Shown here in pieces: positions 23,056 through 30,982 of a stretch of 43,419 bases of DNA. Within the stretch, counting starts at the first letter, position 1; each line of letters begins with the position of its first letter. The notes under the pieces were generated by a model. That model did no database searches. It worked only from the letters and a program-made list of their open reading frames with translations, and had not been told where the DNA came from. Made by a program: the position numbers and the translations under genes. The DNA is from Rhodospirillales bacterium (lineage in GTDB: Bacteria > Pseudomonadota > Alphaproteobacteria > Rhodospirillales > Defluviicoccaceae): positions 1 through 43,419 of the forward strand of contig JAEULH010000013.1 in the NCBI GenBank assembly GCA_016793925.1, read 5' to 3'.

Positions 23056-25770
23056 ATGTACAAGAAGGGCATAGCGGCCTTTCCATACTATGTGGGCATC
23101 GACTCCCTGGCGCAGGTCGCCACCCCGGGCGATCGCGTCTGCGTTCTGAACATCCTGGGAAGCGAGTCCCGGCAGGTGACCCCCACCAGCCACGCCTACT
23201 CCCGCGGTGCCGTTGTCTTCGGGACATCGCCGGGGCGACGGGGCGAGGTGCTCAGCACCAAGGTGGGCAACATCCCGGTCTACGACAGCGTGCGCGAAGG
23301 CCTCGATGCGGGGCACACGTTCAATACCGGCGTCGTCTACCTGCCACCGGCGGGGGTGCGCGACGGCGTCGCCGAGCTCATCCGCATCAATCCCGACCTG
23401 CGCAAGATCGTGATCCTTACGGAGAAGGTGTCGGTCCACGACGCGCGCGAGATCCGGGCTCTGGCGCAAAGCAACGGCATCGATATTTTCGGAGGCAACT
23501 GCCTCGGAGTGGCCGACTCCTGGAACCGGGTCCGCATCGGCGGCGCGCTGGGCGGCGATCATCCTGATGAGTCCATGCTCAGGGGCTCCATCGCCATCTA
23601 TTCGAACTCGGGCAATTTTACCACCACCATCGCGCAGTATCTGGCGACGGCCGGATGGGGGACGACCACTCTCATCTCGAGCGGCAAGGACGTCTACATT
23701 CATTTCGCCGCGCGCGAATTCGCCTACGCCTTGGCGAACGACAGTCGTTCGAGCGCGGCGGTCATGTACATCGAGCCCGGCGGCTACTACGAGCACAAGC
23801 TCGAGTTGACCAAGCCGGTTGTCGCCTGCGTGGTCGGGCGCTGGAAGTCGAAGCTGACCCGCGCCGTCGGACATGCGGGAGCGATGGCGGGGGCCGGAGA
23901 CACCGCCGAATGCAAGGAGGGCTGGTTCCTCGATGCGTTCGGGGTCGACCGCATCTTCACACCCGAGAGCCCCGTCTGCTCGGCCAAGGGCGCGGTGGTG
24001 ATCAACATCGCACACATCCCGTTGGCGCTGACCAGGGTCATGGAGCTTAACGGCATTTCGCCGGACTTCGCGCCCACCGGCGATCTCTCGCTCAAGCCGT
24101 GGCTGGCCAACAACCAGGGGCTCAAGCTGCCGCCCGAGCTCGATCTCGCGACGGTCGAAGCGATGCCGCCCTACAACGAACAGATCCGCGAGCTCCGTCG
24201 CGTGCTCGGCGCGCAGGTTCCCCGGCGCAACATGAGGGACTGCTCCGGCGCGACGAAGATGGACCCGTCGACGCAGATCACCAGCGTCCACGGCATTTCG
24301 GTCCTCGACCTGGCCCTGGAGCCGCTCGAGGCGAACTTCGCGCTGCCGCTGGTGCACGAGATTGCGGCCGAGAATGATCGCGCTCTGCTCGACGTCGCCG
24401 TCGCCGCCGAGGTCAACCTGGTGCGCGACCAGGTCATCCTCAGCGCCGCCGATGCCGCGCGCGAAGCGGGCAACGCCCCCAACACGATCATGGCCGCCGC
24501 CGCCTGTATGGTCGGGCCGCGACGGATGAAGCGGGCGCTCGACGCGACGCGCCGGTTGATCGACCTGTTCGCGAATTCCGGGCTTCAGGATCCGCGCGAC
24601 GAGTCCTTCGACCTGAGCGGGATCGAGATCAGCGACGACACGCGCGCCCTGTTCCTCGCGACGGAAGCGGACGAGTCCGTCCGCCCGGAAGCCATGTTGA
24701 AGGCCGTCCGCGCCCGCGGCGGTCGTTCGATCTTCCTGAAATTCATCGAGTCGATGGGCGATCACATCCATCGGGACGGGATCCTGGCCGCGCTTGCGAC
24801 GACGATCGCCTGGGGGCCGCTGATGCGCAAGCGCATCTCCCTGCTCACCGCCGGCACGCTGCCCTGGTACCTTCGCCTCTACGGCGTCATGATCGGCTCG
24901 ACCATACCGGGCCATCATCACCAGCGAGGCTCGCTGTGGGGAATCCCGCGCGAGGAGCGGTTCGCGTCGTGGACCGTGGCGGACCTCGCGTTCCTTGCGA
25001 TCACCGGCAAGAAGCCGACCGAAGCCGAGGCGCGGCCGCTTCAGGTGCTGATCGGGCTTCTGATCTCGAACGGCCCCGGCGCCATTTCCGCGCAGGGAGC
25101 GAAGGGCGCGGTTTCGGCCGACGGCCCACAGACGCCGGAGCGGGTGCAGATCAACAAGGCGATGGTGGGCTTCCTCACCCACACCGGCTATTCGCACGGC
25201 GGCAACGGCTTTGAGGGGATGGCCTTCCTCCTCGACCAGTTCAAGGACGCGAACCTGGTCGATCCGCACGATCCGGCCCATGGCCTGGAACTGAAGGCGA
25301 TGGCGACGGCGTTCGCCCGGACCTACAAGACGGAAAAGGCTCAGGCCAAGGAGCTGGGCCTCGGCGGACCACGGGCGTTGCCCGGCGTCCATCATCCCAT
25401 CTTCAAGGGCAAGCCGGTGAACTACGACCCGCGGGAGCGGTTCATTTCCCGCTTCATGGAGGAGCGGGGTGACTACAACGTCTTTCATCAATTCTACCGC
25501 GAGCTTGTTCAGGCGCTCTACGATGTCGGGGCGACGCCCTACGTCTTTTGCGTCAACATCGACGCGGTCATCGCCGCCATGCTGCTGGCCTTGCTGTGGA
25601 AGGACTACAAGGCCGGGGACATTTCCGAACGGGGCCTGGAGACCGCGGCCTTCACGATCTTTCTCTATGGGCGGATGATCGGCGCCGCGGCGGAAATCGA
25701 CGATCACATCAACCGCGGTCGCAACATGGATACGCGGACGCCTGCCTCTCAATGCACCTTCGTAACCTGA
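23056..25770 (+). CDS. ATP-citrate lyase-like large subunit (succinyl-CoA synthetase alpha-like plus citrate synthase-like)
   Basis: The 904-residue protein starts at ATG 23056 after AAGGAGAGG. Residues about 1-340 resemble succinyl-CoA synthetase alpha, with IYSNSGNFTTTIAQYLATAG and the phospho-histidine motif VGHAGAMAGAGDTA (His273). Residues about 590-890 resemble the citrate-synthase module of ATP-citrate lyase: YSHGGNGFEG, GVHHPIFKG (His779/His780), VNIDAVIAAML (Asp836) and a LYGRMIGAAAEIDDH tail. Where citrate lyase has the DHGP catalytic His, this protein reads SNGPGAIS, placing Asn672 there. It is about 290 residues longer than bacterial AclA; the extra part (about 345-590) is unassigned. 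Likely reaction: ATP- and CoA-dependent thioesterification, then retro-aldol type cleavage. Confidence 0.85.
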   Translation: MYKKGIAAFPYYVGIDSLAQVATPGDRVCVLNILGSESRQVTPTSHAYSRGAVVFGTSPGRRGEVLSTKVGNIPVYDSVREGLDAGHTFNTGVVYLPPAGVRDGVAELIRINPDLRKIVILTEKVSVHDAREIRALAQSNGIDIFGGNCLGVADSWNRVRIGGALGGDHPDESMLRGSIAIYSNSGNFTTTIAQYLATAGWGTTTLISSGKDVYIHFAAREFAYALANDSRSSAAVMYIEPGGYYEHKLELTKPVVACVVGRWKSKLTRAVGHAGAMAGAGDTAECKEGWFLDAFGVDRIFTPESPVCSAKGAVVINIAHIPLALTRVMELNGISPDFAPTGDLSLKPWLANNQGLKLPPELDLATVEAMPPYNEQIRELRRVLGAQVPRRNMRDCSGATKMDPSTQITSVHGISVLDLALEPLEANFALPLVHEIAAENDRALLDVAVAAEVNLVRDQVILSAADAAREAGNAPNTIMAAAACMVGPRRMKRALDATRRLIDLFANSGLQDPRDESFDLSGIEISDDTRALFLATEADESVRPEAMLKAVRARGGRSIFLKFIESMGDHIHRDGILAALATTIAWGPLMRKRISLLTAGTLPWYLRLYGVMIGSTIPGHHHQRGSLWGIPREERFASWTVADLAFLAITGKKPTEAEARPLQVLIGLLISNGPGAISAQGAKGAVSADGPQTPERVQINKAMVGFLTHTGYSHGGNGFEGMAFLLDQFKDANLVDPHDPAHGLELKAMATAFARTYKTEKAQAKELGLGGPRALPGVHHPIFKGKPVNYDPRERFISRFMEERGDYNVFHQFYRELVQALYDVGATPYVFCVNIDAVIAAMLLALLWKDYKAGDISERGLETAAFTIFLYGRMIGAAAEIDDHINRGRNMDTRTPASQCTFVT

Positions 25771-25876
25771 CCCTCGTCGGACCTGCCGACGCCGCGGAGC
25801 AGACGCAGGCGCGGGAGGATACGCAGTGCGAGGGACGGCCCCATCGGCAAGAACAAACCTCGGGAGGAGACGCGCG

Positions 25877-27226
25877 ATGATCGACAATACCGTGGGTGAG
25901 CCGGACGCCACGCCCAGCCATCAGCCGGTGGCAATGCCGAAGAAGGCGGCGCTTGCGAGCTGGATCGGCAGTGCGTTGGAGTACTACGACTTCTTCATCT
26001 ACGGCACCGCTGCCGCGCTCGTCTTCGGCAAGAAGTTCTTTCCGACCGAAAACCCGGCAACCGGCATCCTCTTGTCTCTGGCAACCTTCGGCGTCGGCTA
26101 TATCGCCCGGCCCGTGGGAGCGTTCTTCCTCGGCCACATCGGCGACAAGCTCGGCCGCAAGCTGGTCCTCGTCTTGACGCTGATCATGATGGGGGCCTCG
26201 ACGTTCCTCGTCGGCTGTCTGCCGACGTACGACCAGGTTGGCATCGCCGCGCCGATCCTGCTGGTGATCCTGAGGCTTTGCCAGGGATTTTCGGCATCCG
26301 GCGAGCAGGCCGGCGCGAACTCGCTGACGCTCGAGCACGCTCCCGCGCACAGGAGAGCCTTCTTCACGAGCTTCACGCTCAGCGGAACGCAGGCGGGCCT
26401 GATCCTCGCCACCGCGGTGTTTCTGCCGATCACGCGGCTGCCCGAAGCTCAACTCTTGTCGTGGGGATGGCGGATCCCGTTCTGGCTCAGCGTGGTCGTG
26501 GTCGTGATCGGATACATCATCCGGCGCACCTTGGACGAAACGCCGGCGTTCCTGGAGAAGAAGGAAGAGCACACGGTCGCCAAGCTGCCGCTGGCCGTTC
26601 TGTTCCGCGACTACACGTCCGACGTCCTCCGCGTGATCTGCGCCTCGCTCGTCTCGACCGTGAGCACCATTTTCGGCGTCTTCGCCCTGTCGTACGCCGC
26701 CAATACGATGAAGATCGACCGAACGACGATGCTTTGGGTGGCGATCATGACGAACATCGTCGCGCTGATCGCGATCCCGCTGTGGGCGATCCTCGCCGAT
26801 CGCATCGGACGCCGGCCGATCTTCATCTTCGGCGCCGTGGTGCCCAGCCTCCTCATGTTTCCCTATCTGTGGTCGATCAGCCAGTCCAACATCCCGCTGA
26901 TCTTCCTGTTCGGCGTCCTGATGTCCGGCGTCACCTACAGCGCCTCGAACGGAGTATGGCCGTCTTTCTACGCCGAGATGTTCGACACGCGGGTGCGCCT
27001 GTCTGGCATGGCGATCGGGACCCAGATCGGGTTCGCGCTTGGCGGCTTCTCGCCGGCCATAGCCGCGGCGCTGCAGGGAACGGGGCCCAATTCCTGGGTT
27101 CCGGTGGCGATCTTCACGCTGGCGGCCTGTCTCATCGCAGCCATTGCCGCCTGGACCGCCCGCGAGACCTACAAGGTTCCGATGCGCGAGCTCGGAAGGC
27201 AGGCAGCCGTCCCGTCGCTGTCCTGA
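25877..27226 (+). CDS. MHS-family MFS permease (shikimate/dicarboxylate symporter type)
   Basis: The 449-residue protein starts at ATG 25877 behind GGAGGAGA. It has twelve predicted helices and the metabolite:H+ symporter signatures SWIGSALEYYDFFIYGTAAA, GHIGDKLGRK, RLCQGFSASGEQAGA and ADRIGRRPIF. The family includes ShiA (shikimate), KgtP and citrate/proline permeases. Its position, last but one in the cluster containing dehydroquinase, fits proton-driven uptake of shikimate, quinate or a ring-opened acid. The exact substrate cannot be read. Confidence 0.9.
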   Translation: MIDNTVGEPDATPSHQPVAMPKKAALASWIGSALEYYDFFIYGTAAALVFGKKFFPTENPATGILLSLATFGVGYIARPVGAFFLGHIGDKLGRKLVLVLTLIMMGASTFLVGCLPTYDQVGIAAPILLVILRLCQGFSASGEQAGANSLTLEHAPAHRRAFFTSFTLSGTQAGLILATAVFLPITRLPEAQLLSWGWRIPFWLSVVVVVIGYIIRRTLDETPAFLEKKEEHTVAKLPLAVLFRDYTSDVLRVICASLVSTVSTIFGVFALSYAANTMKIDRTTMLWVAIMTNIVALIAIPLWAILADRIGRRPIFIFGAVVPSLLMFPYLWSISQSNIPLIFLFGVLMSGVTYSASNGVWPSFYAEMFDTRVRLSGMAIGTQIGFALGGFSPAIAAALQGTGPNSWVPVAIFTLAACLIAAIAAWTARETYKVPMRELGRQAAVPSLS

Positions 27227-27882
27227 TCGGGGAGCGCTCGGGCGCTGGGGCGCGGCGGCCGAGCGCATCCGGTTCGAAGCGCTGATCGGTGTTGGCCATC
27301 CTTTCGACGACCGGCGCGATCTTTGCGGTGATCGCGCTCGGTTACCTTTCCGTCCGCGTGTCCTTTTTCCACGACGCCGACATGCGCGTGTTCGGAAAGT
27401 ACGTGGTCGGCTTCGCACTCCCCGCGCTGATCTTCCACGCGATTTCGGCACGCGACGTCGGGGAAATCCTTAACGCCGGCTACCTGGCCGCCTATCTCGG
27501 CGGGTCGCTGGCGGTCTTCGCCGGCGGCTACGCCTGGAGCCGCAAGGTTTCCGGTCTTTCGCCGATCACCAGCACCTTTCAGAGCATGGGCATGGCCTGC
27601 GCGAACAGCGGCTTCGTCGGCTATCCCATCTTGTTGATGGTCATGCCGCCGATCGCATCGACCGCGCTGGCGCTCAACATGATCGTCGAGAACCTGGTCA
27701 TGATCCCGCTGGTCCTGGCTTTGGCCGAACACGCGAGCGGCGGGTCGGCCGGAGGCTGGCCAACGCCGCCATCCTCATGGCGGCGATGCCGGCGATGGGG
27801 ATCTACCCGATCCTGGCCCAGCGCTATCGCCAGGAGCGGATCGCCGCGCTGGCCATGCTGGTGATGACCGGACTTTCTTTTT

Positions 27883-27905
27883 GGGGATTATCCCTTTGAC
27901 GCATG
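27883..27905 (+). repeat. Left terminal inverted repeat of the element
   Basis: This 23-base repeat begins GGGGATTATCCCTTTGACG and matches the right end at 21 of 23 positions. It directly follows the target duplication copy at 27875-27882. Confidence 0.85.
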
Positions 27906-27947
27906 TAAGCCGCTGACATGTACTAAGGCCTTCGACGGAGAGAAACG

Positions 27948-28818
27948 ATGGCCGACAAGTTTACAGTCCGAGATTTCTTCGAGCGCTTCCCGAACGACGT
28001 CGCATGCCTAGATCACATCATGATCGTCCGCTACGGCATGCGGCACGCGTGCGGGAATTGCGGTCGTGACGCGACATTTCACCGGCTGCCAAGCGTCCGG
28101 CTTTTTCGTGCGCACAATGCGGTCATCATGTCTACCCGTACGCTGGCACGATCTTTCAGGACAGCCACACTTCGCTGCAACTCTGGTTCTATGCGATCTT
28201 CCTGTTTGTGGCGACACGCCACGGTGTCTCAGGAAAAGAGCTACAGCGCACGCTTGGCGTCACCTACAAGACGGCATGGCGCATTGGGCAGCAGATCCGC
28301 CAGCTTATGGCGAAGGCGGACGACTTCGAGATCCTGCAGGGTCACGTCGAACTCGATGAAGCCTATGTTGGCGGCCATCGCCCCGGGAAACGCGGCCGCG
28401 GTGCGGCCGGCAAGACCATCGTGTTCGGAATGAAAGAGCGCGGCGCATGGCGACAGAGATCGTGCCGAACATCAAGAAAGCGACGCTTCGTGACGCGACG
28501 CTGCGGAACGTTGAGCCGGGCTCGACCGTTTCGACGGACGAGCTCATGAGCTATGGGTTACTCGACGCCGACGGCTACAATCATGGGCAGGTTCAGCACG
28601 GTGCGAAGGAGTTCGCCCGCTACGACTGGCGCACCGACACGATGCACCACACGAACCACGTTGAGTCGTTCTGGCGCCCATTCAAGCACTCGGTCGACTC
28701 AACGCACATTCACATCTCTGCGAAGTACATGCAGCGCTATCTAAGCGAGTTCACCTTCCGGTCGAACCATCGTCAGATGGAGAACGCGATGTTCGATCTT
28801 CTGATTGGTGCGGTCTGA
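27948..28818 (+). pseudogene. IS1595-family (ISXO2-like) transposase with two frameshifts
   Basis: The conceptual protein is an ISXO2-like DDE transposase. It starts with a zinc ribbon (ACGNCGRDATFH, then CAQCGHHVYPYAGTIF) and continues with the ELQRTLGVTYKTAWRIGQQI helix-turn-helix region, VELDEAYVGG (first Asp), VSTDELMSYGLL (second Asp) and HTNHVESFWRPFKHS (third catalytic region). It lies in three frames: a one-base loss near 28087 and a second small loss near 28445 break it. The second Asp and the C-terminus remain open to the stop at 28818. Unless frameshifting rescues it, the element cannot move on its own. Confidence 0.87.
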
Positions 28819-28962
28819 GGATTGATCGCACGGTGTCGTTAAAGGCAGACTCCGTGGTCGGTGAGATAACGCGCTCTTGCTGCTCGACAAATTCGGCTAA
28901 CCGGTTCTCCCGTAGAGCTTCTTTTAGAGTAAGAGCCGCCACCAGTTATGCTCCTGATTTGC

Positions 28963-28993
28963 TTGACGGAATCGCAAAACTACCGTATATAAT
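28963..28993 (+). promoter_or_regulatory. Sigma-70-like promoter inside the mobile element
   Basis: TTGACG at 28963-28968 is followed after 17 bases by TATATA (28986-28991), or after 19 by TATAAT (28988-28993). It is one of the strongest consensus-like promoters in the window and points into the hairpin-rich stretch that begins about 8 bases downstream. Confidence 0.6.
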
Positions 28994-28998
28994 AGCAC

Positions 28999-29130
28999 AA
29001 ATGGCGCGCTCGGTATGGACCCGATAACGCGCCATCTGCTCTTACCCCTGATGGAAGGGGGCAGTGTGAGTTTGCCGCCAATCAGCGGCTACCCGGTAAT
29101 CTCCGGGTGGTTTGCCAGACCACCGTGCTC
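28999..29130 (+). ncRNA. Candidate structured non-coding RNA (five consecutive hairpins)
   Basis: Directly after the promoter-like sequence lies a series of stems: ATGGCGCG/CGCGCCAT (29001-29008 with 29028-29035) with an inner TCGG/CCGA; CTGC..CCCC with GGGG..GCAG; GCCGC/GCGGC; ACCCGG/CCGGGT; and GGTGGT/ACCACC. No open frame with a ribosome site covers it. It lies between the transposase pseudogene and a convergent passenger gene. The number of clean stems in 130 bases argues for a structured RNA or a DNA recombination signal. The family is not recognised. Confidence 0.5.
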
Positions 29131-29154
29131 TCCTTTCTTCGTCGTGCCTAGGGT

Positions 29155-29640
29155 TCAGTCAGACGGAAATGCGCCCATCTGACTCTCGTTAGACGAGGCG
29201 CGAACCTCGTCGGTGGAAGCAGCGCCGGATGTTCCAGCATCCGGCGTTCTGCTTTTCAGGATCCAGCCCTGTCGGCCAACAGTCTCGAACTCCTCGGCAT
29301 GAGATAGGATCGCGGAGAGCGCCGAAATCTTGTTAGTTCCCCGCACTTCGATTCCTTCTCCGTCGAGGAAGGACAGGATCAACCGAGTAGGAGTTGGCTC
29401 GCTCTCTCCGTCAAGAAGATCGCGGATTAAATCCTTGATCTGCTGGGTGTGCGCAGAAGGAGAGCGCGTTGGACGTGGCCGATGGTTTGTATTGCAAGCC
29501 GGCTTATCCGCGCCAGGCAGGGAACCCGCCTGATTGTCCACGATTTTGCCGTAGATGCGGATCACCGCGCGCACAGCATCGAGTCGCGCGACCAGTTGCC
29601 GCTCTTCCTCAAGCGCCGCTTCTAGGAGTGGATTGCTCAT
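29155..29640 (-). CDS. Passenger protein with HARE-HTH-like C-terminal domain, function unknown
   Basis: The protein has 161 residues if it starts at ATG 29640 (MSNPLLEAALEEER); an upstream ATG at 29757 would add 39 residues containing a CGICGK motif. The N-terminal part is a charged helix or coiled coil (EEERQLVARLDAVRAVIRIY). A low-complexity Pro/Arg linker follows. Residues about 65-130 (QQIKDLIRDLL ... RLILSFLDGEGIEVRGT, KISALSAILSHAEEFETVGR, GWIL) look like a winged-helix HARE-HTH-type fold. It lies inside the mobile element, antisense to the transposase, and is probably cargo. Passenger genes are known in some IS1595 subgroups. Role unknown. Confidence 0.6.
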   Translation of the reverse strand: MSNPLLEAALEEERQLVARLDAVRAVIRIYGKIVDNQAGSLPGADKPACNTNHRPRPTRSPSAHTQQIKDLIRDLLDGESEPTPTRLILSFLDGEGIEVRGTNKISALSAILSHAEEFETVGRQGWILKSRTPDAGTSGAASTDEVRASSNESQMGAFPSD

Positions 29641-29868
29641 AGATCTCAACTTGCCACAGATGCCACAGAACTGCAATGCTAAATCTCTGCGAGCCGGATT
29701 CGACGATTGACTCGCAGCCACGCATGCCAGATAAGCTTCTGTGGCGCTCGTCACCAACCTCCGACTTGCCGCCGCGCACCCGTTGACCCCGGAGAGGGTT
29801 GGTTGGGGCGCGTGACGCGGTCCAAGGGCGCCGGGCCTCTAGCCCGGCTTACCCACGGAGGTAACGCA

Positions 29869-29982
29869 ATGACGTTGCTGTGCGTGTGGCCGAAGGCTGT
29901 ATACGTTCGAGCGTATGTCCGCCTTCGATTTGGCAGGTTGGAGACCGTCTCCGAACACTGCCGATCCTACCCCAAGCGCTAA
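29869..29982 (+). CDS. 37-residue basic peptide near the right end of the element
   Basis: ATG 29869 follows a strong ribosome site (GGAGGTAACGCA). The 37-codon frame is rich in Arg, Tyr and Val and ends CRSYPKR. A GC-rich hairpin (GCCGGGC-ctcta-GCCCGGC, about 29830-29848) lies in its leader. The Y-V-R-A-Y-x-R-x-R-x-G pattern looks protein-like. It might be a leader peptide or a small passenger protein. I do not recognise a named family. Confidence 0.4.
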   Translation: MTLLCVWPKAVYVRAYVRLRFGRLETVSEHCRSYPKR

Positions 29983-30080
29983 CCCGCTAGGATAGAGGCC
30001 AGAGGGGGTGACGAGCGCCACCTTCTATCGTCCGAATAGAGTCAGAGTCGAACCTGGGTGTCAAGAGCCGCTTTTATATA

Positions 30081-30103
30081 CCTGCGTCAAGGGGATAATC
30101 CCC
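30081..30103 (-). repeat. Right terminal inverted repeat of the element
   Basis: The complement reads GGGGATTATCCCCTTGACGC, paired with the left end with two mismatches. It is followed by the target duplication copy at 30104-30111. Confidence 0.85.
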
Positions 30104-30197
30104 TTCCTTTTTCTCCATCAGCGCCCTTCTCGGGCTGTTCAAGGTCTTACCCTGAGCGGCCCCTGAGCAAGCGCCGGCGCGCGCTGCGGGCGGCATT

Positions 30198-30911
30198 TCA
30201 GTTCCCTTCCGCCACAACCGCCAGCAGCGGATCCGCCTTCTGGCCGCTTTTCGGGGGCGCGACCGCGCGCTGGCCCCACATGGTCAGCAGGGCAATCGCG
30301 ATCCAGCCGCCATGGAAGAGGAAGAGGACGATGACGGCGAGGACGAACCCACCCGAGATCGGGCCGATCGCCATGCGCGGCCACAGCATGCCCAAGGACT
30401 CCAGCGGCGCCGGATGGACAATCACCTTGCCGACATAGCAGGCCAGATGAATGATGAACAGCCAGGCGTAATTCCGCCGCAGCCGGAAACCGAAGGCTTC
30501 CAGGAAACGGATATGGAAATTCCACTTGCGGTAGTTCTGCGCCAGAAGAAAGTTCCAGCGATTGTCGGTCCGGAACCCCTCGCCTTCCAGCATCGGAGCG
30601 TAAAGATTGATCTCCAGAACCTTGAGCCGAACCCGGAAGATGTCGTAGTAGCGGTAGCGGCGCGCTTCCAGGAAAAGGAAGGCCGCGACGATCCAGCTTG
30701 CGAGCAGGAGCGGGACCGGAGACGCTTCGGCGGAACTGAACGTCACCGATAATGTAATGCCGGTGGTGACGACGGCCCAGTTCGTGGTGGCGTCGAGGCG
30801 ACCGCGCCAGACGTTCGTCTGATACAGCTCGCCCCGGTAGAGATGTGCGAAGGCTCCGATCTCCGCTGCGGTGAAATGATCGGACGAAACCGGATCACGC
30901 GGCGTTTCCAT
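30198..30911 (-). CDS. DUF2270 integral membrane protein
   Basis: The protein has 237 residues starting at ATG 30911 behind GGAGGTGCC. Recognisable DUF2270 blocks are FAHLYRGELYQTNVWRGRLD, TTNWAVVTTGITLSVTFS, EARRYRYYDIFRVRLKVLE and RKWNFHIRFLEAFGFRLRRN. It has about four membrane helices. The function of the family is unknown. It lies 72 bases downstream of a MarC-family gene on the same strand and may be co-transcribed with it. Confidence 0.85.
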   Translation of the reverse strand: METPRDPVSSDHFTAAEIGAFAHLYRGELYQTNVWRGRLDATTNWAVVTTGITLSVTFSSAEASPVPLLLASWIVAAFLFLEARRYRYYDIFRVRLKVLEINLYAPMLEGEGFRTDNRWNFLLAQNYRKWNFHIRFLEAFGFRLRRNYAWLFIIHLACYVGKVIVHPAPLESLGMLWPRMAIGPISGGFVLAVIVLFLFHGGWIAIALLTMWGQRAVAPPKSGQKADPLLAVVAEGN

Positions 30912-30982
30912 GGCACCTCCTCCGACCCTGCGCGCTGCGGCGCAGCTTGGGCTCAATGATATCCCAGGCTCGGAGCGCGGCA

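Larger units (their letters stand above)
27883..30103. mobile_element. IS1595/ISXO2-type insertion element with passenger region
   Basis: Terminal inverted repeats of 23 bases lie at 27883-27905 and 30081-30103 (left GGGGATTATCCCTTTGACGC..., right complement GGGGATTATCCCCTTGACGC...; 21 of 23 identical). Eight-base flanks TTCTTTTT (27875-27882) and TTCCTTTT (30104-30111) are a near-perfect target duplication, the size expected of IS1595. At 2221 bp it is about twice a simple IS1595. The left third holds a transposase pseudogene; the right part holds a structured RNA-like stretch, a minus-strand gene and a mini-ORF. The host AEC frame is restored when it is removed in silico. Confidence 0.87.
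27289..30155 (+). pseudogene. AEC-family transporter gene, broken by an internal deletion and an IS insertion
   Basis: From GTG 27289 about 150 codons read as the N-terminal half of an AEC carrier (FAVIALGYLSVRVSFF, GFVGYPILLMVMPPIA, MIVENLVMIPLVLALAEH). At about 27750 the frame shifts, and the next sequence, in another frame, is the family C-terminus (ANAAILMAAMPAMGIYPILA); roughly 100 central residues are missing. The mobile element then interrupts the last codons: left of it reads VMTGLSF, and right of it (from 30112) reads FSISALLGLFKVLP and stop at 30155. Removing the element and one target copy rejoins the frame exactly. The gene follows the MHS permease and cannot give a working transporter. 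Confidence 0.88.

Noticed and set aside
21721-25770. Reductive TCA cycle carbon fixation by ATP-citrate lyase
   Set aside because: No other reductive TCA genes are present, the catalytic His is changed, and the setting is catabolic with IclR/LysR-type control.
22591-25911. Very long minus-strand open frame (over 1100 codons) across the citrate-lyase-like genes
   Set aside because: It is antisense to two genes with clear motif-level homology; high GC makes long shadow frames common. Its translation is Arg/Asp/His-rich with no domain pattern.
28819-29154. CRISPR array or att-site array in the hairpin-rich stretch
   Set aside because: The hairpins differ in sequence and spacing, there are no repeated units, and no cas or integron integrase genes are present.
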